Notes under the pieces: model-generated
Database searches by the model: none
Seen by the model: only the letters and a program-made list of their open reading frames with translations
What the model was told of the DNA's origin: nothing
Shown: piece after piece, positions 15,693-24,877 of the stretch
Layout of the letters: each line of letters begins with the position of its first letter
How positions within the stretch are numbered: position 1 is the first letter of the stretch
Source: Hyphomicrobiales bacterium
GTDB taxonomy: Bacteria; Pseudomonadota; Alphaproteobacteria; Rhizobiales; JAJFHB01
Direction: 5' to 3'
Length of the DNA: 58,946 nucleotides
NCBI GenBank assembly: GCA_021775615.1
Contig: JAJFHL010000169.1
Coordinates: 1-58,946, forward strand
Position numbers and translations under genes: made by a program

Positions 15693-17081
15693 ATGCAAGG
15701 CGAGGGCTGCAGCGCTGTGAACAAATCTTTCCTCAATGGCCTGTTCGACCAGATTGTCGACCGCGGCAGGTCTCTGCTTGACCTGTCGCTTGTCGGGCTG
15801 GGGCAGGGCGACAGCATTGAAGATCTTGCGCGCGCCCTCTTGTCCGGGCGCGGCGAATCCTCGGGCGTGGTCATCGCGCAGGCGATTCTGGCGGCGTATC
15901 GCTCGCTCGAGGCTGAGCAGAAAGCCGCTTTCTTCATGTTCCTGATGGAAAAGTTCGCCGCCGACGAAGACAGCGTCCGAGAGGCCGCGTCGGACTATCT
16001 TGAACATCCCGGCCCCTCGACACTCAATGTCCTGGCCCGGGCGACCGAAGCGCCACGCCAGGAGTTCTTCCGCCGCCTCAACCTGGCGCCGGGAGGCACC
16101 GCCGATATCGTGGCCATGCGGGCCGATCTTCTGGATATTCTCAAGGAGCACCCGGAACTGGCGCCGGTCGACGAAGACATCGTTCATCTCTTCGGAGCCT
16201 GGTTCAATCGCGGCTTTCTGGTGCCCCGGCGTATCGACTGGACGACGCCGGCCACAATTCTGGAAAAGATCATCGAGTATGAAGCCGTGCACGAAATTCA
16301 CGGATGGGGGGATCTGAAGCGCCGCCTCGATCCGGTGGACCGGCGCTGCTACGGCTTCTTCCATCCCTCTTTGGTGGACGAGCCGCTGATCTTCGTGGAA
16401 GTGGCGCTGACGCTCGATATGCCGGCGTCGATACAGGAGTTGCTCCACGAGGAAATCGTGGATACCGGGAAGGCGCCGACAACCGCCGTGTTCTATTCCA
16501 TCTCCAACTGCCAGAAAGGGCTTGGAGGCATCTCGTTCGGCAACTTTCTCATCAAGGAGGTCGCCACCGATCTTGCCGGTGAACTGCCAAGTCTGAAATC
16601 CTTCGTTACCCTGTCGCCGATACCCACCTTCGCCCGCTGGCTCGAACTTGAGCGGGGCAATGAAAAGTCGACCGTGCTTGACGGCGACGATCTCGTCACG
16701 CTGTCGGCGCTGGACGAGGCGGGCTGGCATGGCGACAAGAATGTCCTGCGCGACCTCAAGGGCCTGATCACCGGGCTCGGCGCGCATTATCTCGTCGCCG
16801 GCAAAACGCCCGCCGGCCGGCCTCTCGACCCCGTCGCCCGCTTCCATCTCGGCAACGGCGCACGTCTCGAACGGGTGAACTGGATGGGCGATGTGTCGGA
16901 CCAGGGCATCGCCCGGTCAGCCGGTCTCATGGTGAATTACCACTATGATCTCAAAGACATTGAGCGCAATCACGAGGCCTTCGCCAATGAAGGCAAGGTG
17001 GCGGCGTCGAGCCAGGTGACGAAGCTGGCACGACGTGCCGTGAAGGCTGCCAAACCCGCTGAGACCGCAGACCAGGTTTAG
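15693..17081 (+). CDS. matA: Malonyl-CoA decarboxylase
   Basis: A 462-residue enzyme of the MCD family: an N-terminal all-helical domain (about 1-165), then a GNAT-fold catalytic domain. Family motifs are FFHPSLVDEPLIFVEVAL (His and Ser of the active site), YSISNCQKGL and FVTLSPIPTFARWL. It converts malonyl-CoA to acetyl-CoA and CO2. It is transcribed away from matB across a 194-bp intergenic region, a malonate-utilisation arrangement with the usual transporter missing. The ATG at 15693 is used; a GTG at 15717 is an alternative. Its 3' end overlaps the convergent ABC ATPase gene by 4 bp. Confidence 0.93.
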   Translation: MQGEGCSAVNKSFLNGLFDQIVDRGRSLLDLSLVGLGQGDSIEDLARALLSGRGESSGVVIAQAILAAYRSLEAEQKAAFFMFLMEKFAADEDSVREAASDYLEHPGPSTLNVLARATEAPRQEFFRRLNLAPGGTADIVAMRADLLDILKEHPELAPVDEDIVHLFGAWFNRGFLVPRRIDWTTPATILEKIIEYEAVHEIHGWGDLKRRLDPVDRRCYGFFHPSLVDEPLIFVEVALTLDMPASIQELLHEEIVDTGKAPTTAVFYSISNCQKGLGGISFGNFLIKEVATDLAGELPSLKSFVTLSPIPTFARWLELERGNEKSTVLDGDDLVTLSALDEAGWHGDKNVLRDLKGLITGLGAHYLVAGKTPAGRPLDPVARFHLGNGARLERVNWMGDVSDQGIARSAGLMVNYHYDLKDIERNHEAFANEGKVAASSQVTKLARRAVKAAKPAETADQV

Positions 17082-17833
17082 AGAATCTGGCTCAGAAACT
17101 CCTGGGTCCGCGGATCTTTCGCCTTCTTGAAGAAGGTGGCCGGCGGCCCGTGTTCGACGATTACGCCTCTGTCGGTGAAATAGATGTGGTCGGCGATTTC
17201 ACGCGCGAATCCCATCTCGTGGGTCACCAGGATGCAGGTCATGCCTTCCGCCGCCAGGTCCTTGATGGTGATCAGCACTTCCTTGACGGTTTCGGGATCG
17301 AGCGCGGCCGTCACCTCGTCGAACAGCATGACATCGGGCTGCATGGCAAGCGAGCGGGCGATGGCGACGCGCTGCTGCTGGCCGCCTGAGAGTTCACCGG
17401 GATAGCTGTCTTCCTTGCCCTCGAGCCGCACTTTGGCGATCAGCGCCCGGGCGCGCTTTTCCACCTCGGCCTTGTCTTCCTTCAAGACCAGGACCGGCGC
17501 CATCATGACGTTTTCAAGCGCCGTCTTGTGCGGAAACAGGTTGTACTGCTGGAAAACCATGCCGACCTTCTTACGTAGCGCGAGCTTGTCGAGATGGGCA
17601 TCGTGGACTTCGAGGCCTTCAACCTTGATTGAGCCCGACTGAATATCGTTGAGCGCGTTGATGCAGCGGATCAGCGTAGATTTCCCCGATCCCGACGGGC
17701 CGATGATGCAGATCACCTCGCCCTTCATGACATCGAGCGACACGCCTTTCAGCACTTCGAGCGCACCGAAGGACTTGTGCACCTCCTTTATGGAGACAAT
17801 CGGTTGGTCCGTGGTCCAGTTGGTCTCTGCCAT
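17078..17833 (-). CDS. Polar amino-acid ABC importer, ATPase
   Basis: A 251-residue GlnQ/HisP-type nucleotide-binding subunit: Walker A GPSGSGKST, Q-loop FQQYNLFPH, signature LSGGQQQR, Walker B VMLFDEVTAALDPE, switch His in VTHEMGFAR. The PAT-family traits (LFPHKTALENV, EHGPPATFF near the end) place it in the polar amino-acid uptake family. A GTGAGG ribosome-binding site precedes the ATG at 17833, which is preferred over the GTG at 17845. It is the last gene of the minus-strand importer operon, 12 bp after the second permease. Confidence 0.92.
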   Translation of the reverse strand: MAETNWTTDQPIVSIKEVHKSFGALEVLKGVSLDVMKGEVICIIGPSGSGKSTLIRCINALNDIQSGSIKVEGLEVHDAHLDKLALRKKVGMVFQQYNLFPHKTALENVMMAPVLVLKEDKAEVEKRARALIAKVRLEGKEDSYPGELSGGQQQRVAIARSLAMQPDVMLFDEVTAALDPETVKEVLITIKDLAAEGMTCILVTHEMGFAREIADHIYFTDRGVIVEHGPPATFFKKAKDPRTQEFLSQIL

Positions 17834-17845
17834 CTGACGCCTCAC

Positions 17846-18754
17846 TTACAGTTTCACTTGGAATTTGCGTTCAAGCGCCATGGTGATGCGCGCGATCGGG
17901 TAGCAATAGGCAAAGAAGATCACCAGGGCGAAGCCGAAGAACGGGATCAGCAGTTCGGGATGATTGTCTTCGGCTTCCATCGCCTGGCGCGACAGCGTTA
18001 CCAGTTCTTCGACGCCGAGCAGCGACACCAGCGGTGTCGCCATGGTCAAGATGGCATACCAGTTCATCCAGGGCGGGATCATCCGCTTGAAGCACTGCGG
18101 CAGGATGATGCGCCACAGGGTCTGGCTGCGCGAGTAGGCGAGGGACTCGGCGGCCTCCCATTGCCCGGTCGGCACCGACTGAATGGCGCCGCGCACGATT
18201 TCGGAGATATTCGCCATGATCGGCAACGACAGGCCGAACACGGCTTTGATCCAGTCCGGTATCTTGATGATGGTGAAACCGAGATCGATTTCGAACGGGA
18301 ACGCCAGCATGACGATGAACAGGAGGACCAGCCACGGCGAGTTGCGGAACAGCTGGGTGATGAACCAGGCAAACTGGCGCACCGGCCTGATGAGCGACAC
18401 CTGCCACAGGCCCAGCACGACCCCGGCCGCGGTTCCGACCACCATGGTCGCGAAGCTGATCAGAATGTTGAGGGCGAACCCCTGTCCGACGATAAAGGGG
18501 AGCCAGCGCCACAGGGCGTCGAACGCCCGGGCCATCGTGTAGCCGCCTTGTGCCATGGCGGCCACCGGCCACACCGCCGCCAGTGCGATGAGCGCGCCCA
18601 GCGCCCAGGGATTGCAGGACGCGAGCCAGCGCGAGAACTGAAGATCGCTGGCGCCGCCGGCCGGAACCGCCCGGAACGGCAGGAGAACCGGCAGGTCGGT
18701 CTGCGCCGCCGCGGTGACGCCCGGAATGGCGCGCTGAAGCCTGGCGCGCCTCAT
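17846..18754 (-). CDS. Polar amino-acid ABC importer, permease 2
   Basis: A 302-residue HisM/GlnP-type permease. After an unusually long N-terminal part (about 45 residues before the first membrane segment) come about five membrane segments and the EAA-like coupling loop (EAAESLAYSRSQTLWRIILPQCFKRMIP, about 205-232). The ATG at 18754 overlaps the stop of the preceding permease gene as ATGA, which indicates coupling; in-frame starts further upstream would lie deep in that gene. It should form a heterodimer with permease 1. Confidence 0.9.
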   Translation of the reverse strand: MRRARLQRAIPGVTAAAQTDLPVLLPFRAVPAGGASDLQFSRWLASCNPWALGALIALAAVWPVAAMAQGGYTMARAFDALWRWLPFIVGQGFALNILISFATMVVGTAAGVVLGLWQVSLIRPVRQFAWFITQLFRNSPWLVLLFIVMLAFPFEIDLGFTIIKIPDWIKAVFGLSLPIMANISEIVRGAIQSVPTGQWEAAESLAYSRSQTLWRIILPQCFKRMIPPWMNWYAILTMATPLVSLLGVEELVTLSRQAMEAEDNHPELLIPFFGFALVIFFAYCYPIARITMALERKFQVKL

Positions 18755-19506
18755 GCCCCGTACCCCGGAATCCGCATGGAACGCTCCCAGCGGTTCATGC
18801 CAAGCACCAGGATGCCGACAAGCCCGATATAGACTATGAACAACACCGTCATGGCCGCGTTCTGGGCGGTCGAATAGTCGTTGTAGATCGAGACCATCTG
18901 GTAGAGCAGTTCGGGCACCGCGATGGCGATCGCCTGGGTGGTGGTCTTGACCAGGTTCACAAGGTTGTTGTTGAGCGCCGGCAGGCTGACCCGGAAGGCC
19001 AGCGGCATGACCACATAGATGTAGGTCTGCAGCCGGCTCATGCCGAGCGCCTCGGAAGCCTCCTTGGTCGAGTCGGGAACCGCCTCGATGCCGCTTCGGA
19101 AGATTTCCACGTTGAATGCGCCGGCAAAGAAGGACAGCGAAATAATGGCCCAGCCCACGTTGGAGATCCATGGCACTTCAAGCCAGCCGTCCGGCGAATA
19201 GGTCGGCGTGAACTGGCCGAGCGCGAAGTAGAAGAACAGGAGCTGGATCAGTGGCGGCGTGTTGCGGAAGAACTGGATGTAACCGGCAACGAGATAGCGC
19301 AGCGGTCTGATCGGCGAGCCCTGCAGCCAGGCGCCGACAAGCCCGATGATGACGCTGAGAATGACGCAGACAACCGACAGCTGGATCGTCACCCAAAGAC
19401 CGGTCACCACCCGGTCCCATTGGGACGGATCGTAGAAGAAGATGAAGTTCCACTTGGGATGAGTTTCGGCCAGATCCCTGAAGAACGCCTGAACCGTCTC
19501 AAGCAT
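18751..19506 (-). CDS. Polar amino-acid ABC importer, permease 1
   Basis: A 251-residue HisQ/GlnP-type permease with about five membrane segments and the coupling loop SEALGMSRLQTYIYVVMPLAFRVSLP (about 145-170). The YIQFFRNTPPLIQLLF segment is characteristic of polar amino-acid permeases. It lies downstream of the binding-protein gene, separated by an 87-bp gap holding a strong hairpin (19533-19570), and overlaps the next permease by 4 bp. Substrate not readable. Confidence 0.92.
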   Translation of the reverse strand: MLETVQAFFRDLAETHPKWNFIFFYDPSQWDRVVTGLWVTIQLSVVCVILSVIIGLVGAWLQGSPIRPLRYLVAGYIQFFRNTPPLIQLLFFYFALGQFTPTYSPDGWLEVPWISNVGWAIISLSFFAGAFNVEIFRSGIEAVPDSTKEASEALGMSRLQTYIYVVMPLAFRVSLPALNNNLVNLVKTTTQAIAIAVPELLYQMVSIYNDYSTAQNAAMTVLFIVYIGLVGILVLGMNRWERSMRIPGYGA

Positions 19507-19532
19507 CGCCCGTCAGCCCCTGCAGTTGGCGG

Positions 19533-19570
19533 GCGCCGGGAACGGCGGCCGAGGCCGCTATTCCCGGCGC
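19533..19570 (-). repeat. Large intercistronic hairpin after the binding-protein gene
   Basis: A perfect 10-bp outer stem (GCGCCGGGAA at 19533-19542 with TTCCCGGCGC at 19561-19570) encloses a second GC stem (GCGGC / GCCGC). It sits 24 nt past the binding-protein stop and 27 nt before the permease start, with no T tract. Such structures commonly protect the upstream mRNA from 3' decay or partly terminate transcription, so binding protein exceeds membrane subunits. That role is inferred from position. Confidence 0.75.
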
Positions 19571-19593
19571 GTGTTCAGATGGAGCGGATCAGA

Positions 19594-20433
19594 TTATTCC
19601 TTGATCCAGTCTTCGAACCGCTTGTGCTGGTCGGCGAGGTACTTCGTCGCCTGAATGCCCCACTTCTTTTCAAGTTCGATGAGGCGGCCGGAATGGTGCC
19701 AGTTGACGGTCATGCCGGACATGAACTGACCGTAAACGCAATCCTTCTCCGCCAGCGGAACCGCGAGCCCCCAGGGATTGTCGTCTTCCGATGCAAGAGG
19801 CATTTCATAGTCATTGTAATTGCCCGACGAGAGATCCGACATGATCGACGAGTCGTCATAGACCCAGGCGATACACTTCTTGTCGCGCAGAGCCTGTTTG
19901 GCTTCGGCGTTGCCGGTGAAGGCGATCACGTTGGCGCCGTAACGCTCCGTCACGATCTTGTTGTAGAACGCGCCCTGTTTGCCGCAGACCGGCTTGCCGC
20001 GCAGGTCTTCCCAATTCTTCAGGCCAATCGCCTTCGGCGCCATGATGTTGGTGCCCGAGGTGTAGTAGTTGGGCAAGGGGATGCCGACAATTTTGCGCCG
20101 GTCCGGCCGGTCCGACATTGTGGCGATCATCATGTCGATCTTGCCCTGCTCGAGGAACTGCATGCGGTTCGAGGACTGCACCGCAACCAGTTCGAGCTCG
20201 ACGCCCATGGCATCGGCCACGTCCTGCGCCATGTCGGCTTCCATGCCGACGATGCCGCCGGACTCATTGCGGAAGCCCCAGGGCTTGTAGTCCGCCTTCA
20301 CACCGATGACGATCTTGCCGCGCTCCATGACCTTCTTCCAGACGTCATTGGTGCACTGGGCTGCTTCGGCCGGCAGCACGGTTGCAGCCGCCATGCCGAT
20401 TGCGGCGGTCAACATGAGCAGTTTCTTCAACAT
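19594..20433 (-). CDS. Polar amino-acid ABC importer, periplasmic binding protein
   Basis: A 279-residue family-3 solute-binding protein: signal peptide 1-24 (MLKKLLMLTAAIGMAAATVLPAEA style, cleavage after AEA), then two-lobed domains with GKIVIGVKADYKPWGF (lobe 1 start), MQFLEQGKIDMMIATMSDRPDRRK and the hinge region LRGKPVCGKQGAFYNK. The canonical Arg and Asp that bind the amino-acid backbone are probably Arg in the SDRPDRR segment and Asp in VYDDSS. The ligand is unknown. The gene diverges from a dimethylglycine-dehydrogenase-like gene, so an N-methylated amino acid is a reasonable guess, but only that. Confidence 0.92.
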   Translation of the reverse strand: MLKKLLMLTAAIGMAAATVLPAEAAQCTNDVWKKVMERGKIVIGVKADYKPWGFRNESGGIVGMEADMAQDVADAMGVELELVAVQSSNRMQFLEQGKIDMMIATMSDRPDRRKIVGIPLPNYYTSGTNIMAPKAIGLKNWEDLRGKPVCGKQGAFYNKIVTERYGANVIAFTGNAEAKQALRDKKCIAWVYDDSSIMSDLSSGNYNDYEMPLASEDDNPWGLAVPLAEKDCVYGQFMSGMTVNWHHSGRLIELEKKWGIQATKYLADQHKRFEDWIKE

Positions 20434-20588
20434 TTGGTTTTCTCCCTCACTTTACAACTCTGGTGCCGCCGTCTCTTGTGGTCCGAAACGCACGCTCCGA
20501 CCATCCGTGTACGGCATTGTCGCCCGCAGCGGCAACGAAGACACCGGTCAACACATCCGACACCGTAACTACAGCGGTGCGGGAAGGG

Positions 20589-20604
20589 AAGTGGTCCTCC
20601 ACTT
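20589..20604. promoter_or_regulatory. Inverted repeat in divergent importer / dehydrogenase promoter region
   Basis: AAGTGG and CCACTT separated by TCCT, about 44 bp upstream of the dehydrogenase ATG, in the 214-bp region between the importer and dehydrogenase genes. It could be an operator for a shared regulator. No binding protein can be named and a 6-bp dyad may be chance. Confidence 0.3.
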
Positions 20605-20647
20605 GTTTGTCTACTATGAGTTCCGCGTTTGAAATCAGGAGCGCGCC

Positions 20648-23128
20648 ATGTCCGGGCCATTGCCGTCGCATGCCAGTGTCGTAGTCATCGGAGGAGGGGT
20701 GATCGGGTGCTCGACGCTCTACCATCTGGCCAGGGCCGGCGTGCGCGATGCCGTGCTCCTGGAGCGCAAACAACTGACCTGCGGGACCACATGGCACTCG
20801 GCGGCGCAGGTGCGCCAGCTGCGCTCTACCAACAACCTCACGCAGCTCATCAAGTATTCCTCCAGGCTCTACGCCAGCCTTGAACACGAGACCGGCCAGG
20901 CGACGGGATGGACAAAAACCGGGAGCCTCTCGATTGCCACGAACCCGGACCGGATGACCCACATCGCGCGTCAGGCCTCGCTGGCCCGCCTGTTCGATGT
21001 CGAGGCGGAGATCATCGGACCCCGCGAGGCCGCCGACCTGTGGCCGATGATGCGCAGCGACGACATCATCGGCGCCGTCTATTCCCCGAATGACGGGCGG
21101 GTCAATCCGTCCGACCTCTGCGCCGCCCTGATCAAGAGTGCGAAAGCGAGTGGCGTGCGGGTGTTCGAAGAGATCGCCGTAACCGGCTTCGATATCGCCG
21201 GTGGCCGGGTTCGCGGGGTAAAGACGCGGGACGGAACCATCGCTTGCGAGAAAGTCGTCAATTGCGCCGGGCTCTGGGGCCGCCAGATCGGTGCCATGGC
21301 GGGTGTTTCGGTGCCGCTTTATGCCTGCGAGCACTTCTATCTCCTCACCAGGCCCATAGCGGGACTGGGCACGCACCTGCCGACACTTTCCGATCACGAC
21401 GGCCATCTTTACATCCGCGATGAGGTGTCGGGTCTGCTTGCGGGGTGTTTCGAACCCAATGCCAGACCTTTGCCGATCGAGAACCTGCCCAGGGATTTCG
21501 CCTTCGATCTCCTGAACGAGGACTGGGATCATTTCGAGCCCATGATGTGGAACGCGATACACCGGATCCCGGCGCTCGAAACAGCCGAGGTGCGCATGTT
21601 GCTCAACGGCCCGGAAAGTTTCACGCCCGATGGCGCCTTCCTCCTTGGCGAGGCGCCGGAGGTCGCAGGGTTCTTCGTTGGATGCGGCATGAACTCGGTC
21701 GGTGTCGCCAGCGGCGGCGGCGTCGGCCGCGCGCTTGCCGACTGGGTCATCTCGGGCGAGCAGCCGATGGACCTGGCCTCGGTCGACATCCGGCGGTTTG
21801 CGCCCTTCCATTCAGACGAAAAGTTCCTCGCCGAGCGCATCCCCGAAGAACTCGGTCTCCACTACGCGATCAGCTATCCCGGCAGGGAGCTCGAGAGTGC
21901 GCGCAATCAGCGCCTCGGGCCGGTGCACGACCGGATTGCGGCGAAGGGGGCACGCTTCGGCGTCCGCATGGGGTGGGAGCGGGCGAACTACTTTCCCGAT
22001 CCGGAGTTCCCCGATCCGGCACCCCTGAGCTTCGCGCAGCCGGCCTGGCACGATGCGATCGCACGAGAATGCTTTGCCGCCCGCAACGCCGTAGCGGTGT
22101 TCGATCAGTCGTCCTTTGCCAAGCTTATGATCGAGGGGCGCGACGCCGCAGAGGTTCTGCAGCGCCTTGCCGCAAACAACGTTGCGGTTGCGGCCGGCAA
22201 GGTGGTTTACACGTCACTGCTGAATGCGCGCGGCGGCATCGAAAGCGATCTGACGGTCTTTCCCCTGAGCGCCGAGCGGTTCTTGCTGGTGACGGGCACG
22301 GCGCAGCCGGTGCACGATCGCCACTGGATCACGCGCAACCTTGCCCCGGACGAAGACGTCACGGTCACCGACGTCACCGAAGAGACCGCGGTGCTGAGCG
22401 TCATGGGGCCGAAGTCCCGCGCCCTGCTTTCGCAGTTGACTTCGGCTGATCTGTCGAACCAGGCGTTTCCAGTGTTCACGTTCCAGGACATGACGGTCGG
22501 GCCCGTGGAGGTGCGCGCGGCGCGCCTGTCCTATATTGGCGAGCTTGGGTGGGAGCTCTATGTCCCCTGGGATCGGGCGGGCACGCTTTATGACGCCTTG
22601 TTTGAAGCGGGCGAAAAGCTGGACATCCGGGACGCCGGCGGCTTCGCCCTCACATCGCTGCGGATCGAGAAGGGCTACCGCGCCTGGGGTCATGAACTGT
22701 CCTGCGAGGAGACGCCGCTGGAGGCCGGTCTCGGCTTCGCCACGAAACTCAGGACCGATATTCCGTTTCTCGGGCGCGAAGCGCTGGAACGCCAAAGCGT
22801 GGACGGCATCCATAAGAGGCTGGTCCATTTCGTACTCGACGATCCGAACGCATTTCCCCTGGGCGATGAGCCGGTCCTGCAACACGGCGAGCTGGTCGGC
22901 CAACTGACATCGGCCGCCTTCGGCCACACGCTCGGCTGTTCGGTGGCGATGGGCTATGTGCGGCTGAACGGCCATGATGCCGTGCAGGTCGTCTCAACTG
23001 GCGGCTTCGAGGTCGACATCGCGTGCGAGCGGTTCTCCTGCTCGGCCTCTCTGAAACCGCCTTTCGATCCGTCGGGGGAGCGAATGAGAGCGCAACGCCT
23101 GAAAACCCGCCCGCAATCTCAGGCGTAG
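20648..23128 (+). CDS. FAD-dependent demethylating dehydrogenase, DMGDH/SarDH-like (paralogue 1)
   Basis: An 826-residue fusion: an N-terminal DAO-type FAD domain (about 8-385; dinucleotide motif VVVIGGGVIGCSTLYHLA) and C-terminal GcvT tetrahydrofolate-binding domains (about 430-815). His50 in TTWHSA matches the His to which FAD is covalently bound in dimethylglycine dehydrogenase. Expected reaction: oxidative N-demethylation of a secondary or tertiary amino acid, methylene passing to THF. The sequence after TWH reads SAAQVRQLRS instead of the usual AAG, and a second such enzyme lies at 31210, so substrates probably differ. A CAGGAG ribosome-binding site supports the ATG. It is divergent from the amino-acid importer. 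Confidence 0.88.
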   Translation: MSGPLPSHASVVVIGGGVIGCSTLYHLARAGVRDAVLLERKQLTCGTTWHSAAQVRQLRSTNNLTQLIKYSSRLYASLEHETGQATGWTKTGSLSIATNPDRMTHIARQASLARLFDVEAEIIGPREAADLWPMMRSDDIIGAVYSPNDGRVNPSDLCAALIKSAKASGVRVFEEIAVTGFDIAGGRVRGVKTRDGTIACEKVVNCAGLWGRQIGAMAGVSVPLYACEHFYLLTRPIAGLGTHLPTLSDHDGHLYIRDEVSGLLAGCFEPNARPLPIENLPRDFAFDLLNEDWDHFEPMMWNAIHRIPALETAEVRMLLNGPESFTPDGAFLLGEAPEVAGFFVGCGMNSVGVASGGGVGRALADWVISGEQPMDLASVDIRRFAPFHSDEKFLAERIPEELGLHYAISYPGRELESARNQRLGPVHDRIAAKGARFGVRMGWERANYFPDPEFPDPAPLSFAQPAWHDAIARECFAARNAVAVFDQSSFAKLMIEGRDAAEVLQRLAANNVAVAAGKVVYTSLLNARGGIESDLTVFPLSAERFLLVTGTAQPVHDRHWITRNLAPDEDVTVTDVTEETAVLSVMGPKSRALLSQLTSADLSNQAFPVFTFQDMTVGPVEVRAARLSYIGELGWELYVPWDRAGTLYDALFEAGEKLDIRDAGGFALTSLRIEKGYRAWGHELSCEETPLEAGLGFATKLRTDIPFLGREALERQSVDGIHKRLVHFVLDDPNAFPLGDEPVLQHGELVGQLTSAAFGHTLGCSVAMGYVRLNGHDAVQVVSTGGFEVDIACERFSCSASLKPPFDPSGERMRAQRLKTRPQSQA

Positions 23129-23748
23129 TCGGCGCTGGCTGCCATCTTGACGCCGGTCTTCAGCATCATCGCCTTGGCATGCTCCAGCGAGCCGTCAACG
23201 TCGATGGCACGGCAGGCATCTTCGACCACGAAGCTTTCGAACCCGCACCTGACAGCGTCGATGGCGGAAAACGCGACGCAGAAATCTATCGCCAGGCCGC
23301 ACACATGCACCCGCTCAAGGCCACGTTCGTTGAGATAGCCCTTCAGGCCGGTCTGGGTGAGTTGGTCGTTCTCGAAGAACGCCGAATAGGAATCGACCTC
23401 CTTGCGGAAACCCTTGCGGATGATGAGTTCGCCGGTCGTGGTTTTGAGGTCAGGGTGGAAATCGGAGCCGGGCGTGCCCTGCACGCAGTGATTGGGCCAC
23501 AGGGTCTGAATGCCGTAGCTGACATTGATGGCGGAAAACATCTGTGCGTTGTGGGTCGAGGCGAAGGAGCCATGTCCCGGCGGGTGCCAGTCCTGTGTGA
23601 ACACCACATGATCGAATTTCCCGATCAGGGCATTGACTGCGGGCACGATTTCCTCACCGCCACGCACTTCCAGCGCGCCACCGCCGCAGAAATCGTTCTG
23701 CACATCGACGACCACAAGTACGTCCTTGTCCGAGGGTTTCGTTGACAT
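23119..23748 (-). CDS. pncA: Nicotinamidase / pyrazinamidase
   Basis: A 209-residue isochorismatase-fold amidase that hydrolyses nicotinamide to nicotinate in NAD salvage. The triad is present: Asp15 (VVVDVQNDFC), Lys112 (IRKGF) and Cys157 (LAIDFCV). Metal ligands appear in TQDWHPPGHGSF (Asp53, His55, His59), and the LWPNHCVQGTPG segment is diagnostic of bacterial PncA. The ATG at 23748 fits the usual N-terminus; the 31-residue upstream extension is unsupported. Its 3' end overlaps the convergent dehydrogenase gene by 10 bp. Confidence 0.92.
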   Translation of the reverse strand: MSTKPSDKDVLVVVDVQNDFCGGGALEVRGGEEIVPAVNALIGKFDHVVFTQDWHPPGHGSFASTHNAQMFSAINVSYGIQTLWPNHCVQGTPGSDFHPDLKTTTGELIIRKGFRKEVDSYSAFFENDQLTQTGLKGYLNERGLERVHVCGLAIDFCVAFSAIDAVRCGFESFVVEDACRAIDVDGSLEHAKAMMLKTGVKMAASADYA

Positions 23749-23949
23749 GGCGGAGAAGTCCTTTCCTGAAGTGGGTTTAGAGCCGTTGGCGCCAGTTTCA
23801 CGCGATGTGGTTGCCGGGGCGGCACACGGGTGTGATCCCAATCACCCCACCACACGTATTATGCATGTTCACATTGTTCAACCGGATGGAAGACGACACA
23901 CTGCCGCGCAACTCCGCCGGCCGAGATACGCCAGACCAAAACGGATGAG

Positions 23950-24864
23950 ATGGCACGCAGAAAATTCACGTCCCGCATGACGATGGCATCGTTGCTTTTT
24001 GCCGGCGTCGTCGCCAGCCTTGTGGCTATGTACAGTTTTTCCGCAGCCTCCCTCGGGGGTGTGTTCAACGCTGTCTTCGCCGAAGGTAGCGTGCGTGTTG
24101 AGACGGGGCTGTCCTATGGTCCCCACAGGCGCCATGCGCTGGATATCTATTCCCCGAAAGATGGAGCGCATGATGGGCCCGTCGTGGTGTTCATATATGG
24201 TGGCGGCTGGCGTTCCGGCGAGCGCGAGACCTACGGGTTTGTCGGCGCGGCGTTCGCGTCCCGCGGCATCACCACGGTCATTCCCGACTACCGGCTCTTT
24301 CCTGAAGTGATGTTTCCCGATTTCGTGACCGACGCCGCCCGGGCCTACGGGTGGGTCACGGACAACATCGAGGGGGCCGGCACAACGCGACCGATCGTTC
24401 TGATCGGCCATTCCGCCGGCGCCCATATCGCCGGCTTGATGGCCGTCGACCGCCGATACCTGAGCCAGGGCCGCAATGACATCCCGGCTCCAGCGGGCTT
24501 TGTCGGTCTGGCCGGACCGTATTCGTTCGATCCAACCACCTTCGAGACGACGCGCGACATCTTCGCGTCCGTCACCGATGCCGGGCGTGCCCGTCCGACG
24601 CAACTGGTAACACCGGACACGCCGCCGACGTTGGTCATGCATGGGCTCGACGATGAGACGGTCAGGGTGTGGAACACGCGGACATTTGCTCAAGCGCTGG
24701 ACAAGGTGGGAGTGCCGGTCAGGAAACTGGAATTTGAGGGTATTGGCCACACCGGCATCCTCCTTGCGCTCTCGCGGCCGCTGCGCTGGCGCGCTCCGGT
24801 GCTGGAGGAGATCTTGAGCTTCATCGAAGGCGTGGCGGGGCAGGTGTCGTCGAAAGCGTCCTGA
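23950..24864 (+). CDS. Alpha/beta hydrolase (carboxylesterase-like), membrane-anchored or exported
   Basis: A 304-residue alpha/beta hydrolase with an N-terminal hydrophobic segment (about 11-33) serving as anchor or signal. The oxyanion-hole motif YGGGW (83-87), nucleophile Ser155 (IGHSAGAH), acid near HGLDDETV and base His in GIGHTGI are all present, as in BD-FAE/kynurenine-formamidase-like esterases. Expected activity is hydrolysis of a small ester outside the cytoplasm. Substrate unknown. Its stop faces that of the deaminase-like gene, 13 bp apart. Confidence 0.82.
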   Translation: MARRKFTSRMTMASLLFAGVVASLVAMYSFSAASLGGVFNAVFAEGSVRVETGLSYGPHRRHALDIYSPKDGAHDGPVVVFIYGGGWRSGERETYGFVGAAFASRGITTVIPDYRLFPEVMFPDFVTDAARAYGWVTDNIEGAGTTRPIVLIGHSAGAHIAGLMAVDRRYLSQGRNDIPAPAGFVGLAGPYSFDPTTFETTRDIFASVTDAGRARPTQLVTPDTPPTLVMHGLDDETVRVWNTRTFAQALDKVGVPVRKLEFEGIGHTGILLALSRPLRWRAPVLEEILSFIEGVAGQVSSKAS

Positions 24865-24877
24865 TCGCCGGCATTTT

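Noticed and set aside
17777-18832. Long plus-strand open frame (351 codons)
   Set aside because: Antisense to the amino-acid permease; composition rich in Arg, His, Gln, as expected of a GC-rich shadow frame.
17078-20433. Glycine betaine/proline importer
   Set aside because: The binding protein and permeases are of the polar amino-acid (family 3) type, not the ProU/OpuA type, so betaine import cannot be claimed.
20447-21811. 454-codon minus-strand open frame
   Set aside because: Antisense to the first FAD-GcvT gene, no domain recognisable.
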